Shown: positions 37,260-48,492 of the stretch, piece after piece | How the letters are laid out: each line of letters starts with the position of its first letter | How positions within the stretch are numbered: the stretch's first letter is position 1 | NCBI GenBank assembly: GCA_022606425.2 | Contig: JAHDVF020001359.1 | Span: 310,001-374,000 of the forward strand | Length of the DNA stretch: 64,000 bases | Source: Lepidostoma basale | Lineage: Eukaryota; Arthropoda; Insecta; Trichoptera; Lepidostomatidae | Direction: 5' to 3' | Program-made: the position numbers and the translations under genes | Notes under the pieces: generated by a model | Seen by the model: only the letters and a program-made list of their open reading frames with translations | The model's database searches: none | What the model was told of the DNA's origin: nothing

Positions 37260-37375
37260 ATGGCTGAAGAAGAATCTCGCGAGGTGTGTCACAATAATAT
37301 AACATAGTAGTGGTCCACGCTCTGCATCCATCCTAATTGAAGATGTGGTACGATGGTCATCTAGTTAGTCGGTTT
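37260..37375 (+). repeat. LINE-tail repeat, weak copy F
   Basis: Contains a decayed GTGGTCCACGCTCTGCATCC and a GATGTGGTACGATGGTCAT ending that follow the order of the repeat's 3' end. Similarity is low. Confidence 0.4.
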
Positions 37376-37505
37376 TATTAAGATAATTCAGAAAATCAAC
37401 ACTACATACTTAACATAAAATATATCATCTACGAGTATATGGTACATTCTAAGGAATGTTTTTTATTATTAATGTAATTTCCATTATCAAATAAACAATA
37501 TCAGT

Positions 37506-37700
37506 CATTTAATACGAATGAAAACGTCTGTTTTCTAGAAGTTTTATTATATTTTATGCGAATGACATGTTTTGCCTGTCTAAGGCATGTCAAATGTACA
37601 TTTGATAATGTCTTAGACAGGCGAAACATGTCGTTCACATAAAATATTGTATAATAAAACTTCTGAGAAACAGACGTCTTCATTCGTATTAAATATTTAA
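37506..37700. repeat. palindromic element with hammerhead-like tip, copy 2
   Basis: Outer arms AATACGAATGAAAACGTCTG-TTTTCTAGAAGTTTTATTAT and its mirror ATAATAAAACTTCTGAGAAA-CAGACGTCTTCATTCGTATT. Inside are two facing cores: plus strand TTTGATAATG-TCTTAGACAG-GCGAAACATGTC (37601-37632) and a minus-strand partner GACATGTTTTGCCTGTCTAA (37564-37583). Confidence 0.78.
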
Positions 37701-37765
37701 TATGGAGATTAATATCATTGTTCATCGAAACAATTAAAAATCTCATCTATATCCGAGAATTGAAA

Positions 37766-38430
37766 TCTTCTTCTTCTTCAAGTGCCCTGTCGGGTCCCCC
37801 CAACGTTGGCGATCACCTCGGCGAACCTGTCCCTGTCCTGCGCCGCTCGGAACAGCTCCTCCACATTTCGGATGCCGGTCCACTCCCTCACGTTTCGCAG
37901 CCAGGACATTTGTCTCCTACCGGGCCCTCGGCCTCCCTCAACTTTCCCTCCAATATCAGTTGGAGAAGGTGGTACTTTTCCCCACGCGGTATATGACCCA
38001 GATGTGAAATTTTCCGAGCTTTGATAGTTAATAACAGTTCCCTGTCAACTCTAGCTCGCCTCAGGACTTCGGTATTGGTAACCATGTCTGTCCAGGGAAT
38101 TCTGAGCATTCGGCGATGGAGCCACATTTTAAATGCTTCCAGTCTGTTCATTGAGTTGACTTTCAAGGTCCACGTTTCACACCCATATAATAAACAGACC
38201 ACACATAGCATTTGATCATTCTCTGGGGGAGTTTCAAGTTTACGTTATCATTACAGAAGAGTGATTTCATTTTATTCAACGTAGCTCTTGCTGCCTCAAT
38301 TCTGCATTTTATCTCTACATCTGGGTCAAGAGATTGCGTTAGTATGCTGCCTAGGTATTAAAATTTTTCCACCCTTTCAACGTTACGGCCGTTCAAATGC
38401 AATACTGACCCACTGTAGTCAAGCCGTCCG
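37766..38430 (-). pseudogene. RTE-type LINE 3' end, decayed
   Basis: On the minus strand it reads SVLHLNGRNVERVEKF, YLGSILTQSLDPDVEIKCRI, then LLYGCETWTLKVNSMNRLEAF, IPWTDMVTNTEVLRRA and HLGHIPRGEKYHLLQLILEG, ending in a (GAA)n tail at 37766-37780. Order and motifs fit the C-terminal end of an RTE-like retrotransposon. Stops and shifts break it. Confidence 0.8.
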
Positions 38431-38999
38431 AGAATTAAAATAATGATATTTAATAAACTATTCGTTAATTATTCTAAAGTTAGACTCTAGCGCGATGGTC
38501 TTTAGGTAGGTATGTATACTATAAAATATTTATATTTTATATAATAATATAACTACAAGTAAAAGTACAAGTTGACTGTATATCTATTTTCTAGGCATTT
38601 CTTGCGTGTATAATTACGCGTGCATATAATAGGTACATACGCTTTATGTGTATAACGAGTTTGTTGTTTCTTTGGCAATAATGTGAAATTCCATAAATAT
38701 TAGTATTTATGGATTTTAGTATTTAGTATTTGATATTGATGAAAGCGTAAGTTGCCAATTGAATATATTAGGTATATCTCATGGGAATGAAATATTTCGC
38801 TTTGATGGAATAATATCAAATATGTGTGTCATATCACACTAAACATTAAACATGGACAAAAATAATTCCATCCGTATTGTATAATGTCTATATTGTATCT
38901 TGGATAAAATAAATAAATGTGAGTTTTATATTATTTTGGTCAACTGGCTACTTTGAAGCTGATTTTTAATTATTAAAATATAGGAAAATTTCTTCTATA

Positions 39000-39390
39000 T
39001 TCGTCATACTTTGTGTTGTAATTGCTTTTTTTTCTCTTTTTCTTTTTTGATACACTTTGTTTATACAACACTAACATTTAAAAATTTAAAATTACATAAA
39101 CATGTTTCGGACAACCAGTCCTTCTAAAGTGATACATATTATAAAGATACGCACAGATTTAAAATATTATAAAATTGTTTACAAGATCTGACAGATGTTA
39201 TAAAGATTTATTTTGAATTTTACTGTCAGATCATGTAAACAATTTTATAATATTTTAAATCTGTATGTATCTTTATAATATGTATCACTGAAGAAGGACT
39301 GGTTGTCCGAAACATGTCTATGTAATTTTAATTTTTTTAAATGTAAGTGTTGTATAAACAAAGTGTATAAAAAAGAAAAAGAGAAATATA
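39000..39390. repeat. long palindrome with hammerhead core CTGAAGA
   Basis: Arms of about 170 bases run from TTTTTCTCTTTTTCTTTTTT-ATACACTTTGTTTATACAAC (39026 on) to the mirror ending AAAAAGAAAAAGAGAAA. The plus-strand tip at 39288-39318 reads CTGAAGA, stem GGAC-TGGTT-GTCC, GAAACATGTC; CTGAAGA fits the hammerhead rule CUGANGA exactly. The other arm has the reverse complement at 39102-39130, with CTTTAGA in place of CTGAAGA. Confidence 0.75.
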
Positions 39391-39858
39391 GGAAAATCTG
39401 TTCATCTTTGAATTCTACCATATATAATAACATAATATTAATATAATAGGTATATTATTATGCGCTCTTGAAATATGCAAATTCGAGTACATTTAACAAA
39501 AAATGTATTCGACTTTGTTAGTGCATTCTCAGAATTTAGTTATCACACATAAGTGTTTTCGTACATCAAGAGCGAGGATAGACTTCATAATATAATAATT
39601 TATTCAATTGAATATTTCTTTTAAATTTTCCGTAATACATTCAATGGATGTTTTGATGGAGAGTCGTGAGGCGGAGAAGGAACAGGTTTGCTGGGTCAGA
39701 TTCGGGAATAATTGACAGCAGATCGGTTAATGTTCTTCTGCAGACGTCAATAACCTACTATTCGGCGTGGTTGTTGTTTCGGCTAAAGAAAAAAGCCGCA
39801 GTGTAGAGTCGGAGACCTGGCGCAAGGCAGGCTATGTTCGGCGCTCCACAATACGAGT

Positions 39859-41954
39859 ATGCCGCACGTACGAGTACAATCGCGAGGGACGGTCGCCGCC
39901 GCCGTCGCGTTCTTTTCCGTGCTCCTTGTTCTCTGGGGAAATGTTGGCCTTTCGTATGGGAAAACTGCTCCCGGTAAGTTTTATTGACAATCTCGATATT
40001 AATAAATCTGACATCTCAGATGTACAAAGTACACGTATTGCTCTTTGATCCGCAAGTGAAAGAACGTTTGTTAGGCTTTCGGAGCGCACTCGTCTTCATT
40101 TGCTTGACCTATATTGAATTTTAGGATGAAAGTTTAGATTGCCCGTATTTTAAATCAAAAAAAAAATACTTAATACATTTTTTGAACCAATTTTACAAAT
40201 AAAATATTTTCATTATATCTAGATATACCTAATTAAAGTTATTTAAACATTTAAGCACACCATTCATATCGACCAGTTTAAATATAGTATTATACTCGTA
40301 TAATTTATCTACGAATGGTCCGATATTACATACCAAATATGAAATTTAAACTAACGTTGTAATTGCACGTACACAAAAAAATACGATGTATTTTATTTAT
40401 TTACGGAGGTAAATTAAAAAGAAAAACTTTGAAATTATTACAGAATTCACAGTGGCAAAATATGGAAAAAACTTTAAAGAAATTCACATACCCATTGATT
40501 TATGGAATAGCTTAACCAAGAAGACACATTTACTAAAAAAACTCCCCCAATCTTCGGGTTTTCAAAAGAAACCGCTAAAAAAACAAAATGATGTTAACCC
40601 AGTGAAAGATGTGATCGAAGAAGACCCACTATTGTCAGAAGAGAATCCCGTGAATGAGGTTACGCTGAATATCAACGGCCCAGAAGAAGTAACCGACCAG
40701 GTGAGTGCAGTTCCTATCAAAGTGGAAATAGATCAACCGAGTGATGCAGTGTTTGAAACGGCGATCTCTCAAGATCCGAAGCCCACCACGAATATTGGCA
40801 ATGGAGTCGCAGATGCTTCGAGTGTTTTCGGAGAGGAAGCGGCGGAGGTGGCTGCCCCTGTTATAGAAGAAGCCGTGCAGAGCAGCCCTGCTGTGGCCGC
40901 CGTCCCGGAGGTCATCCAAGAAGGCGTGGTCACGGACGCGGAGATGGTGGCTGTGCAGACTTCCCGCAGGCCCTGCACTTGTGCTAGCGGAAAGTGCACA
41001 TGCTGCATAATGGTTATAAGACAAAAAGGGTGCGCCAATGTCCGTTTCTTGCCAGAGGAATTCGCTTTCGAAATGGACATGACTATGAATGGGGACCTCA
41101 TTACACGCAGGAAATTACCAAGTAAGTTCGTACACCTAATTAGAATGCTTAATTCAAATGTTAAAAAGAACCCACGACACGTATTTTTCTAAGCACACCA
41201 AAGACTGACCGATTTGTTACTTTCTTAAGAGCTTTCTCATTTTTTCAGTAAGCGACCCCCCTCCCATATGCTTCAACCCTCGCCGAGCGCCCTTCATGGA
41301 ATTGTGCGCTCAGATTAACAACATCCACCTGAAGAAACAGAACGTCCACATGTGCATCGACATTGATGCCAATATCGGAGGCCTCGACCTGTTTTCCTGG
41401 AATTACAATTGCTTGAAGTAAGTTCCATATCTTCCAATTCAGATCCTAAAGTTTAAACACATTTGTTAGTCGGAGACTTTTCTTCTTCAAGCCAGAGTCG
41501 GCTTGTGTCGTTTTCAGGGGCCCGGGGTGTTATATTTTTAGTAACACCGCACGTGGAGGCACCTTTCTTCCCCTCTATTATGTACTATGTCGTAATGGAG
41601 ATATTTTAAAATATGTTTAATTTAATTCTTCGAGTAGCTAAATATTATGCGTTTACAGTTTAGAATAAATATAATTGAAGAGTAGGTACAAAAATAGTCT
41701 AAGTAAACAAGTTATTTTCAAGATTTGGAAATGGGGGACTGCTGACGGGCCTGAACCCGGACACGGCGACCAAAAAACCGCTTCCAGGATTGATCGGCGC
41801 CGATGACGATGATGACGACGATGACGACGACGACGATGATGACGATGGTGGCGGACTGCTGGGGGGCCTGTTCGGAGGGGGAGGAGACGAATTCGACGAT
41901 GACGGGGACGACGACATCCTAGATGACATATTGGACGGTGACGACGATTACTAG
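39859..41954 (+). CDS. DUF4773 secreted protein with N-terminal linker and poly-Asp tail, gene C, 4 exons
   Basis: Exons 39859-39973, 40444-41121, 41249-41417 and 41723-41954 join in frame (phases 1,1,2) into 397 residues. The start MPHVRVQSRG leads into a hydrophobic segment (VAAAVAFFSVLLVLWGNVGL), a signal peptide or anchor. A linker of about 175 residues rich in Glu, Pro and Val precedes the core: Cys216, 218, 223, 225, 226, then one Cys in KGCANV and four in PPPIC, ELCAQ, HMC and YNC. The last exon gives a Gly/Asp tail with a 14-Asp run (GAC/GAT mixed). The two front core exons seen separately in A, B and E are one exon here. The linker's role is unknown. Confidence 0.88.
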
Positions 41955-42249
41955 TGCTGCTGGTACGGTTAGAGTTAATATTCACACACGGCAGTGCTTA
42001 CTATAATATTTGTAAATAGTGAATAAGACAGTAATAAAATATTATAGAAGACATCGTTATTTTATTTTATTCTTATTCTCTACTAAAATATAAAATAAAT
42101 AACACACACTATTCATTCTGTATAGAAAATATTAATTATCGTGTGGGTCCAACTTTGATTAGTTTGTTAAGCGAATATTCCAGTTAGATTATTTTTGGGA
42201 TATATATATTTTTTCCAATATTTATTTATTTATTTATTATTTATTGATC

Positions 42250-43060
42250 ATTTACCAAGCGCATGGTTTTAATACCTTCCAACTGGGGTAACCCGTTCTA
42301 GGGAGGCATTCCTAGTACTCTATATAATTTCAATATATAATATAATTTACAAATTTAGGGAGCAGTTAAGGGAAGCAACACATATCCTAAAGTGTATAAC
42401 TTAAAATTAATTGACTTATATATTATATTATATAACACTATTTAAACACTATATTGTCTTATATAACACTATTTAAACTATTTACTTATTTTTAAAAATA
42501 ATACTACATTCAAGCCGTCCTTTTTTTAATGTCTCCGTAGTTACATGTTTTTTGTAATTGTGCATTGTAATTTTTTGTGGGTCGTTTATAGTTTTGTTAA
42601 TTATGTTATAGAGTTTGGGTCCAAGATAGTAGAAATGTCTTTACACATAAGAAGTTTTAGTTTTTGGTACAAAATGGTTATGTTTGTTGCGTGTGTTGTA
42701 CGTTTGTTGTGCTTTTAAGTGTCTGTCGGTGTCCTTGTGGTAGTGCACGACTAAATTTCTTATATATAGTTGTATTATGTCCGGTACTTGAAATTCATCG
42801 TAAAGTTGGTCTGAGGGGAATCGATATGGTTTTTTGTTAATGACTCAATTATTGTCTTTTGGGCTACAATGACTGGGTTTAGTGTAGTTATTGTAGTTCC
42901 TCCCCATCCTATTAAACCGTATTTTAGGATGGATTGGACGAATGTATAATATACTGTTTTAAGTGTGGTTAACGGTAATATATTTCTAATATTTTTAAAA
43001 GTGTAAATAAGGCTTCTAATGCTGTAAATAAGAATGAATAATATTTTTTATTGGTTATAA
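42250..43060 (-). pseudogene. decayed LINE reverse-transcriptase C-terminal region
   Basis: On the minus strand around 43020-42840 it reads IYTFKNIRNILPLTTLKTVY, then YTFVQSILKYGLIGWGG, then a stop-riddled sequence. YGxxGWGG followed by a QKxxI block is typical of the region after reverse transcriptase in Jockey/CR1-like LINEs. The lower part is probably its 3' end. Confidence 0.65.
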
Positions 43061-43734
43061 ACACAATTTTCAAGAATATCTCCCTGTGATGTGCATAGCC
43101 GTTAGACTGTGGTGGGTACTATTGGCGGCTTACAGAGTAGGCTGTGCATGTTTGTGGTCACTCGGAATATATTACATGAACATGCTCGACAAGCTTCTGA
43201 GGTGCGGCGTCGAAAGTACTTGAAATGACAACCTTGAAACCTTCAAGGGAAGATAACATTTGAAGATAATATTTGGATATGTACGAGTATGTTAAACAAT
43301 TAACAGCAAAGCATGTTAACATTAAAAAAAATTACAAATTAAAATGTGTGATTTCGCGGTAAAATGTTTATTTGGAGATTTAGTCATAGAATCAGACAAA
43401 TATTGTGTCGTTCTGTATAAACTCATGTAGATAAATGAGCTTTTTTCTATTTCAATATGTAAATCTAACGAGTGCTCACCGTTACTCAAAAATCCAATTG
43501 CTTTATCATTAATGTTCCGAATATACGAGTACCATCCACCACCGATTATTGTTGATGACACCTATAGACGATTGTGAGCAACAATTATTTTGTATTTAAT
43601 TTTAATATTTTAATCGAACCGAATAAGGCACTTAAAATTTAATCAGCAATCATAATGACGCTTAAAGCAACGTATACAAACATTGTTTTCAATGCCACAG
43701 GAAAAAAATAATCTTATCTATGTTTAATTCGTTT

Positions 43735-43870
43735 CCACGTACAGTCGGAAAAATCGATGCTTGTATGATACGCTATATGTATGTGTTGAGGATCCTAGAA
43801 AAGTATATTAAAAGAGTGAGGGCTCTGCCTACCCCTTCGGTGAAACAGCGTGATCATTAGTTATCAACAT
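43735..43870 (+). repeat. dispersed LINE-tail repeat, copy G
   Basis: CAGTCGGAAAAATCGATGCT, TGTATGATACGCTATATGTA, then GGGCTCTGCCTACCCCTTCG-GTGAAACAGCGTGATCATTAG. Same order as copies B and C. Confidence 0.7.
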
Positions 43871-44412
43871 TCACCCTATAACGAGAACTACTGACCCAGT
43901 AGTTGCTCTTTGACATATGATTTTGCTGAATGGTTAATCAATCTCTGAAAATTCAAGATGTAATAACAATTCTGAAGAAAACAAGTTTCATAATAGTCAA
44001 AAACTTGAATCCACGCCCGGGGGAAGAATAGCTAATTTACTGACCCGTTTGTCCGGCGAGTGGGAATCAGAGCTTTCTTCGGGGATAGCAATTAATGGGA
44101 GACCCGAATCCGGTCGCCTTCAGCTCACTACCGGACGACACGGAAAAAGGTCGTTAATCAACACAAGAACAGGTTTTCATACCGCACTATAGGCCTCCAC
44201 ACACTTGCGATTTGTACGCGTACGAAACCGCCGTGTTCTGCCTGTATGCCGCTCATACTAAAGCAGACCTTAGAAGTTAAAATATCTTTGTTGCAATTGG
44301 TTGCTGTTGAGTTTGAAAGGCTTCTCGTTTTGATAGTTTCTTACGCTGGTTTATGTGTCGCGAGAGATTTCTTGATGAAAATAATATTTTTAAACTTATT
44401 GGAGTATACAAC

Positions 44413-44477
44413 GTATACACGTAGAGTATACACGTAGAGTATACACGTAGAGTATACACGTAGAGTATACACATACC
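44413..44477. repeat. 13-bp minisatellite
   Basis: GTATACACGTAGA repeated four times head to tail plus a partial fifth (GTATACACATACC). Confidence 0.92.
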
Positions 44478-44608
44478 TACATGTATAGCTAACATACAAA
44501 ATTAAAACATATATAACGCAATTTGATTTTTTTGTTATGAAATAGCAATGCTTTAAACCTTCACGCCTGTGTAAATCGTGGTGTCCATAAATTAGTAAAA
44601 ATAAATAA

Positions 44609-44908
44609 ATGCCCGGGACTGGACTCCTAAAGAAAACGAATACCATTCTCTCAATTGATCTAGGGAAACGTTTACAAGACGATCGGAGGAAACTCCAAAG
44701 ACTCCCTAAAAGTGAACCCGCGACCAAAATTTGCTACGAATGTTGGGAAAAGAACTTAAAGATGGATAACACAGCACAGATATGCAAGAGGAAGCTAATG
44801 GTGGGACCATCGAGACACAGCGGCTTTCCAGTGCCAATGTCTGTGGGTCCAGGATACTCTTCAGCCACATGCGGACCTATATTTGTCTTGAAGTACAGTC
44901 TTTTTTAG
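44609..44908 (+). other. unassigned open frame, possible DUF4773 or zinc-finger relic
   Basis: A 99-codon frame containing ATKICYECWEKNLKM and AQICKRK, whose Cys spacing recalls part of a ZAD zinc finger. In another frame (44782-44940) the sequence reads ANVCGSRILFSHMRTYICLE, which resembles the DUF4773 block of one Cys, an aromatic stretch and a second Cys. Neither is convincing. It lies between genes C and D, where a dead paralog would be unsurprising. Confidence 0.25.
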
Positions 44909-45388
44909 ACACGAAACATACCTCAAAATGTAATTTTCAGATTGTTTTAATTAATTTTTTACGGTTTATATGTTTTCCAAAGACTTAACTATAATAAAAT
45001 AAAAGGTGGATCACTAGGAATAAATTGAAAGAGACAATATCATATTTCCATGAATTTCGTATAATAACAAAATAGTTAGTCCTGGAGACTGATTTTTATT
45101 TTTATCATTGAAGATTTATATGACAAGCTCAGTCGTCTCCGTCCATCGGATGATGGTCCGTCAGTGTGCGGGTGCCTTACGGGCGGGCCCACATCCGGCT
45201 GCATGTGGTACGGCGCGGCGCGGCGGGAGTAGTAGGGGCACTTCTCCGAATTGGTCTCGGGCAATCAGCATCTATTGTTGTTCTCCTAGCTCTCCGGTCG
45301 CTCAAGTGTTTTGTGGAAAGCACCGCCGCGCCGTGGCGTCGATGGTCTTGGGAAGTCTGTTTTGTTCCGGTCGTAGTTCGATGAAGCC

Positions 45389-48300
45389 ATGTGCAAATCT
45401 CTCTTTACTTGTGTTCTGATTGCGGTGTTGGTGCTAGAGGCCGCTGCAGGTACTGCTAACTTCTATTGTTCTATTATTCCTTCTACATATTCTATCTACA
45501 TCTTATGTGAATATGTAAACATTCGTTTAGTCGGTAAGTCTATGAATATGTGTTTTCAGCTTTGCTGAAGTATTGTAATTCTGTCCATCTGCAGTACTCG
45601 AGTATATTGATTACATAAAAACCAATGTTTTTAAAATACTATTGAAGAATAAACAATCAATTGATGGTTTCATTTAATGGTGTTTAAGTAATGGCGGTGA
45701 ATGTCCAAATTTAATATTGAGAATAATGACCTATTTTCGTGAGTTCTTTTTAAACTATTTAATATTTCTTTTAAATATTTATTTTGTTTGAATATAAATT
45801 TTATTAAATGTATTTTAAGCGAGTGACATACTTGTGCGAGTGACATTTTTAAGCGAGTGACATATTAAATGCTTTACATACGGTTTTGTTTCGAAACAGC
45901 AAAATTATATTTGTTAATTATAAAATCAAAATATGTCATATAGTGTCAATATTTGTCTACTTCTTCAATAGCAATAGTATATTTTAAATTATAATACTAT
46001 TTTTTACTAATTTAAAATCTGTGCAGATTTTTTTAAATTCCTACTATCAATGCCTTCAGTATATCAAAAATCAGTACATAAAACATGAATTATGCATACA
46101 AATACGTATTCGAATTAGTAATGTATATACTCGGATGTATTCCTGAAATTTCGGTATAAATCGTTACCAAAAAAAAACCAATCATCATTTATTTATAATA
46201 GATATTGAATGGTGCTCGAGCAATGTTCAGATAATGAATGACACCCAACTAATTTGATACACTGAAATAGTTGTATCCAAAATTTATTTTAACCTTAATA
46301 ATAATAAGTTGGATGATATATAAAGCCCCGTTTTTAAGAATTAATCATATCAAGGGCCCTGTCGAAAATGTACAACCCCGGTAAGGTGAAAAGTGTCAAT
46401 GGTATTATACTCGTAATAACTCAAATATTATATAACCCGCGGCCGACTGTTCTAATTTAAATCACGTGAAATTAAGTGTTTCATGCTCAAAAGTCAAGTT
46501 AAGGAACTTTGTTATTCAAAATAAATCGCATAGTTATTATTTTTCATATATAATATTATAAGCATTCATTAATGACACTAAATACATTATTAATAATTTT
46601 CTTGTTACATTTTTCCAGCAGAACCTCAGAATGATGATGTGTTTGAACGCAAAATAGAAGATTATGATATACCAGAATTTGAATTATTAGAATGGCCCGA
46701 TTCTAGATCATTGTTGAACAGAACCCTGAAACAAAATACAAATTTTCGCAGCATTTCTAAAGAAAATCCCCGTGTTGTCATCAATGACACCAGGCAAAAA
46801 TCCAGCAAAAAGACTTCACAAGAAATCGATACGACTGATAGCTCATACAGAATAACAGTTCCTTATGTAACAGTTCCTTATGTACCAAATACCCAGATAA
46901 ATATTCCCGAGAGCGTTGGAATTAGGCCAGTTAATAGCGTAGATCCAGCTTTGTATAGTAATAAACCAACGGATAACACAAACATTGAACCAATTACAAT
47001 TGTTCATAAGCCAGATACCATTTCGGGTGCATCAGACGGCGTTCCCGCTAGCACTAAACCACCTGTAAGTAATATCAAACCGTTGGCAAGTGTTAAGCCT
47101 GTTACGAGCGGCCACGTACCAACATCTAGTAGCAATAAGCCCAGTGCGAGCACGTCTAGTGGTATACGTATTAAGCCTGCTGTCAACAGCGCGAAGCCAT
47201 CCGTCAGCAAACCTGTCGCTGGCGTCAAGCCTGCTTTAACAACCGCTAAACCTGTTGCCACCACGACGAAGTCCAAGAAGAAAAAGGGGAATAAACAGCA
47301 GCAGACATCTCCGAGCTCCGGAGGCCTCGCTCCCTGCAAGTGCTTATATGGCGTCTGCACTTGTTGCACCGGTCCGCTGTTGGATCTCTTCCAGCAAAAG
47401 TTTTGCATGAAAGTGGTGTACACTCCGGAGGATTTTGCTTTCGATTATGCCCTTATGCTGAACAACCGTGTAATGTATCAAGACAAGTTATCAGGTAAAC
47501 CAGCAATGGCCCACCATGTACATATTCATCTAAATAACTCTGTCGATGATTTTTTTCGATAACATATTAAATGTCTATATGAGTTTTACTTAAATCGAAA
47601 CGAGAATTAGTTTAATCAATAAAAGTTCTTAATGAAATGTGTAATTAAAAAAACATACAACGAAATTTGTTTTTAAGGTTTTATTAACGTTTAAATACTG
47701 TTTTTTTTTTTAAATAATTATTTATTTTTTAATTGGGAAATAAAATCTCAATTATCTTTAATTACGATAACTTTTTGAATATTTAGCTGAAATTTGTTAC
47801 ATGAATATTTTCTTCTTCTTCTTCTTCAGCCTATTCCCGTCCACTCCTGGACAAGGGCCTTTTCCATTTGGTTCCACGTCACTCTGTCATATTCAGACTA
47901 TTTTAAATGCTGTAAAATTTCATATTAAATATTTAAGATGGGTGAAAACACCACTGTTTTCTACAAATGTTATGGGAGTAACAAGTTTCGCCTTACTAAG
48001 GCATTATATACGTCACGTACTTGTGACAGTTGAACTCGTTGGCATGTGGGAGTATTTAGAGAGAAGAATATGTTCAGGAAAGAACCCCCGGCCGGCGTGC
48101 ATCTCACTGCCGCGGTTCAGCAGCCTGCGGCTGTGTGCCAGGTTCTCCAACATCTACTTCGCCGGGAGGAACGTGCACATGTGCCTGGGGCTGGAGGGGC
48201 AGTGGAACTCTCTGGAACTCTTCTCCACCAACTTCGACTGCCTCAGGTAGGTGTCCTTCGGCACTCTTCCACATTACAGAACACCGTCACGATACTTTAC

Positions 48301-48492
48301 AACTGATTATTAATTTGACGTGTCTATACCAGGCTGGGGGCGCAGGGTCTGGCCGTGGTGAAGCCGGAAGATGGAGGAGGTATCCCGCCCGGCGGCGTCG
48401 TGGCGGGCTACGACAGTATCATAGAGGCGGGAGACGACATCGAGGACTACGACGAAAATGTTGTGCGCGCGCTCTTCGGGAGCTTTTACTGA
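45389..48492 (+). CDS. DUF4773 secreted protein with long Lys/Pro/Ser/Thr linker, gene D, 4 exons
   Basis: Exons 45389-45449, 46622-47494, 48078-48246 and 48333-48492 join (phases 1,1,2) into 420 residues. The start MCKSLFTCVLIAVLVLEAAA is a signal peptide; the upstream ATG at 45381 is out of frame. A linker of about 235 residues is rich in Lys, Pro, Ser, Thr and Val with short KP-type repeats (SAKPSVSKPVAGVKPA). The core follows: Cys259, 261, 266, 268, 269, then Cys in QKFC, RPAC, RLC, HMC and FDC. The tail is short and acidic. The exon 2 acceptor is CAGCAG, so use of the first site (46619) would add one Ala. Exon 3 (169 nt) has the same length as in gene C. The linker could be glycosylated; role unknown. 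Confidence 0.88.
47801..48013 (-). repeat. LINE 3' end scrap and hammerhead-like stem
   Basis: At 47807-47890 the minus strand reads like a LINE 3' end with a (GAA)n tail (plus strand TTCTTCTTCTTCAGCC-TATTCCCG, then CCACTCCTGGACAAGGGCC). At 47995-48013 the minus strand has a perfect GCC-TTAGTAA-GGC stem-loop followed by GAAAC, as in the hammerhead-like family. Both lie in an intron of gene D. Confidence 0.55.

Larger units (their letters stand above)
36750..39858. other. spacer between DUF4773 genes B and C
   Basis: No host exon seen. It holds a weak LINE-tail relic (37260-37375), a hammerhead-like palindrome (37506-37700), a reversed LINE end (37766-38430) and a second large palindrome (39000-39390). 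The last 200 bases before gene C are GC-rich and probably promoter. Confidence 0.6.
41955..45388. other. spacer between DUF4773 genes C and D
   Basis: Holds a decayed minus-strand LINE (42250-43060), a LINE-tail piece (43735-43870), a 13-bp minisatellite (44413-44477) and an unassigned open frame (44609-44908). A GC-rich stretch (45120-45388) abuts gene D and is probably its promoter and 5' leader; it includes CTCAGTCGTC, an initiator-like site near 45126. Confidence 0.55.

Noticed and set aside
41653..41985. His/Arg- and Ser/Pro-rich minus-strand frames
   Set aside because: Antisense of the poly-Asp last exon of gene C.
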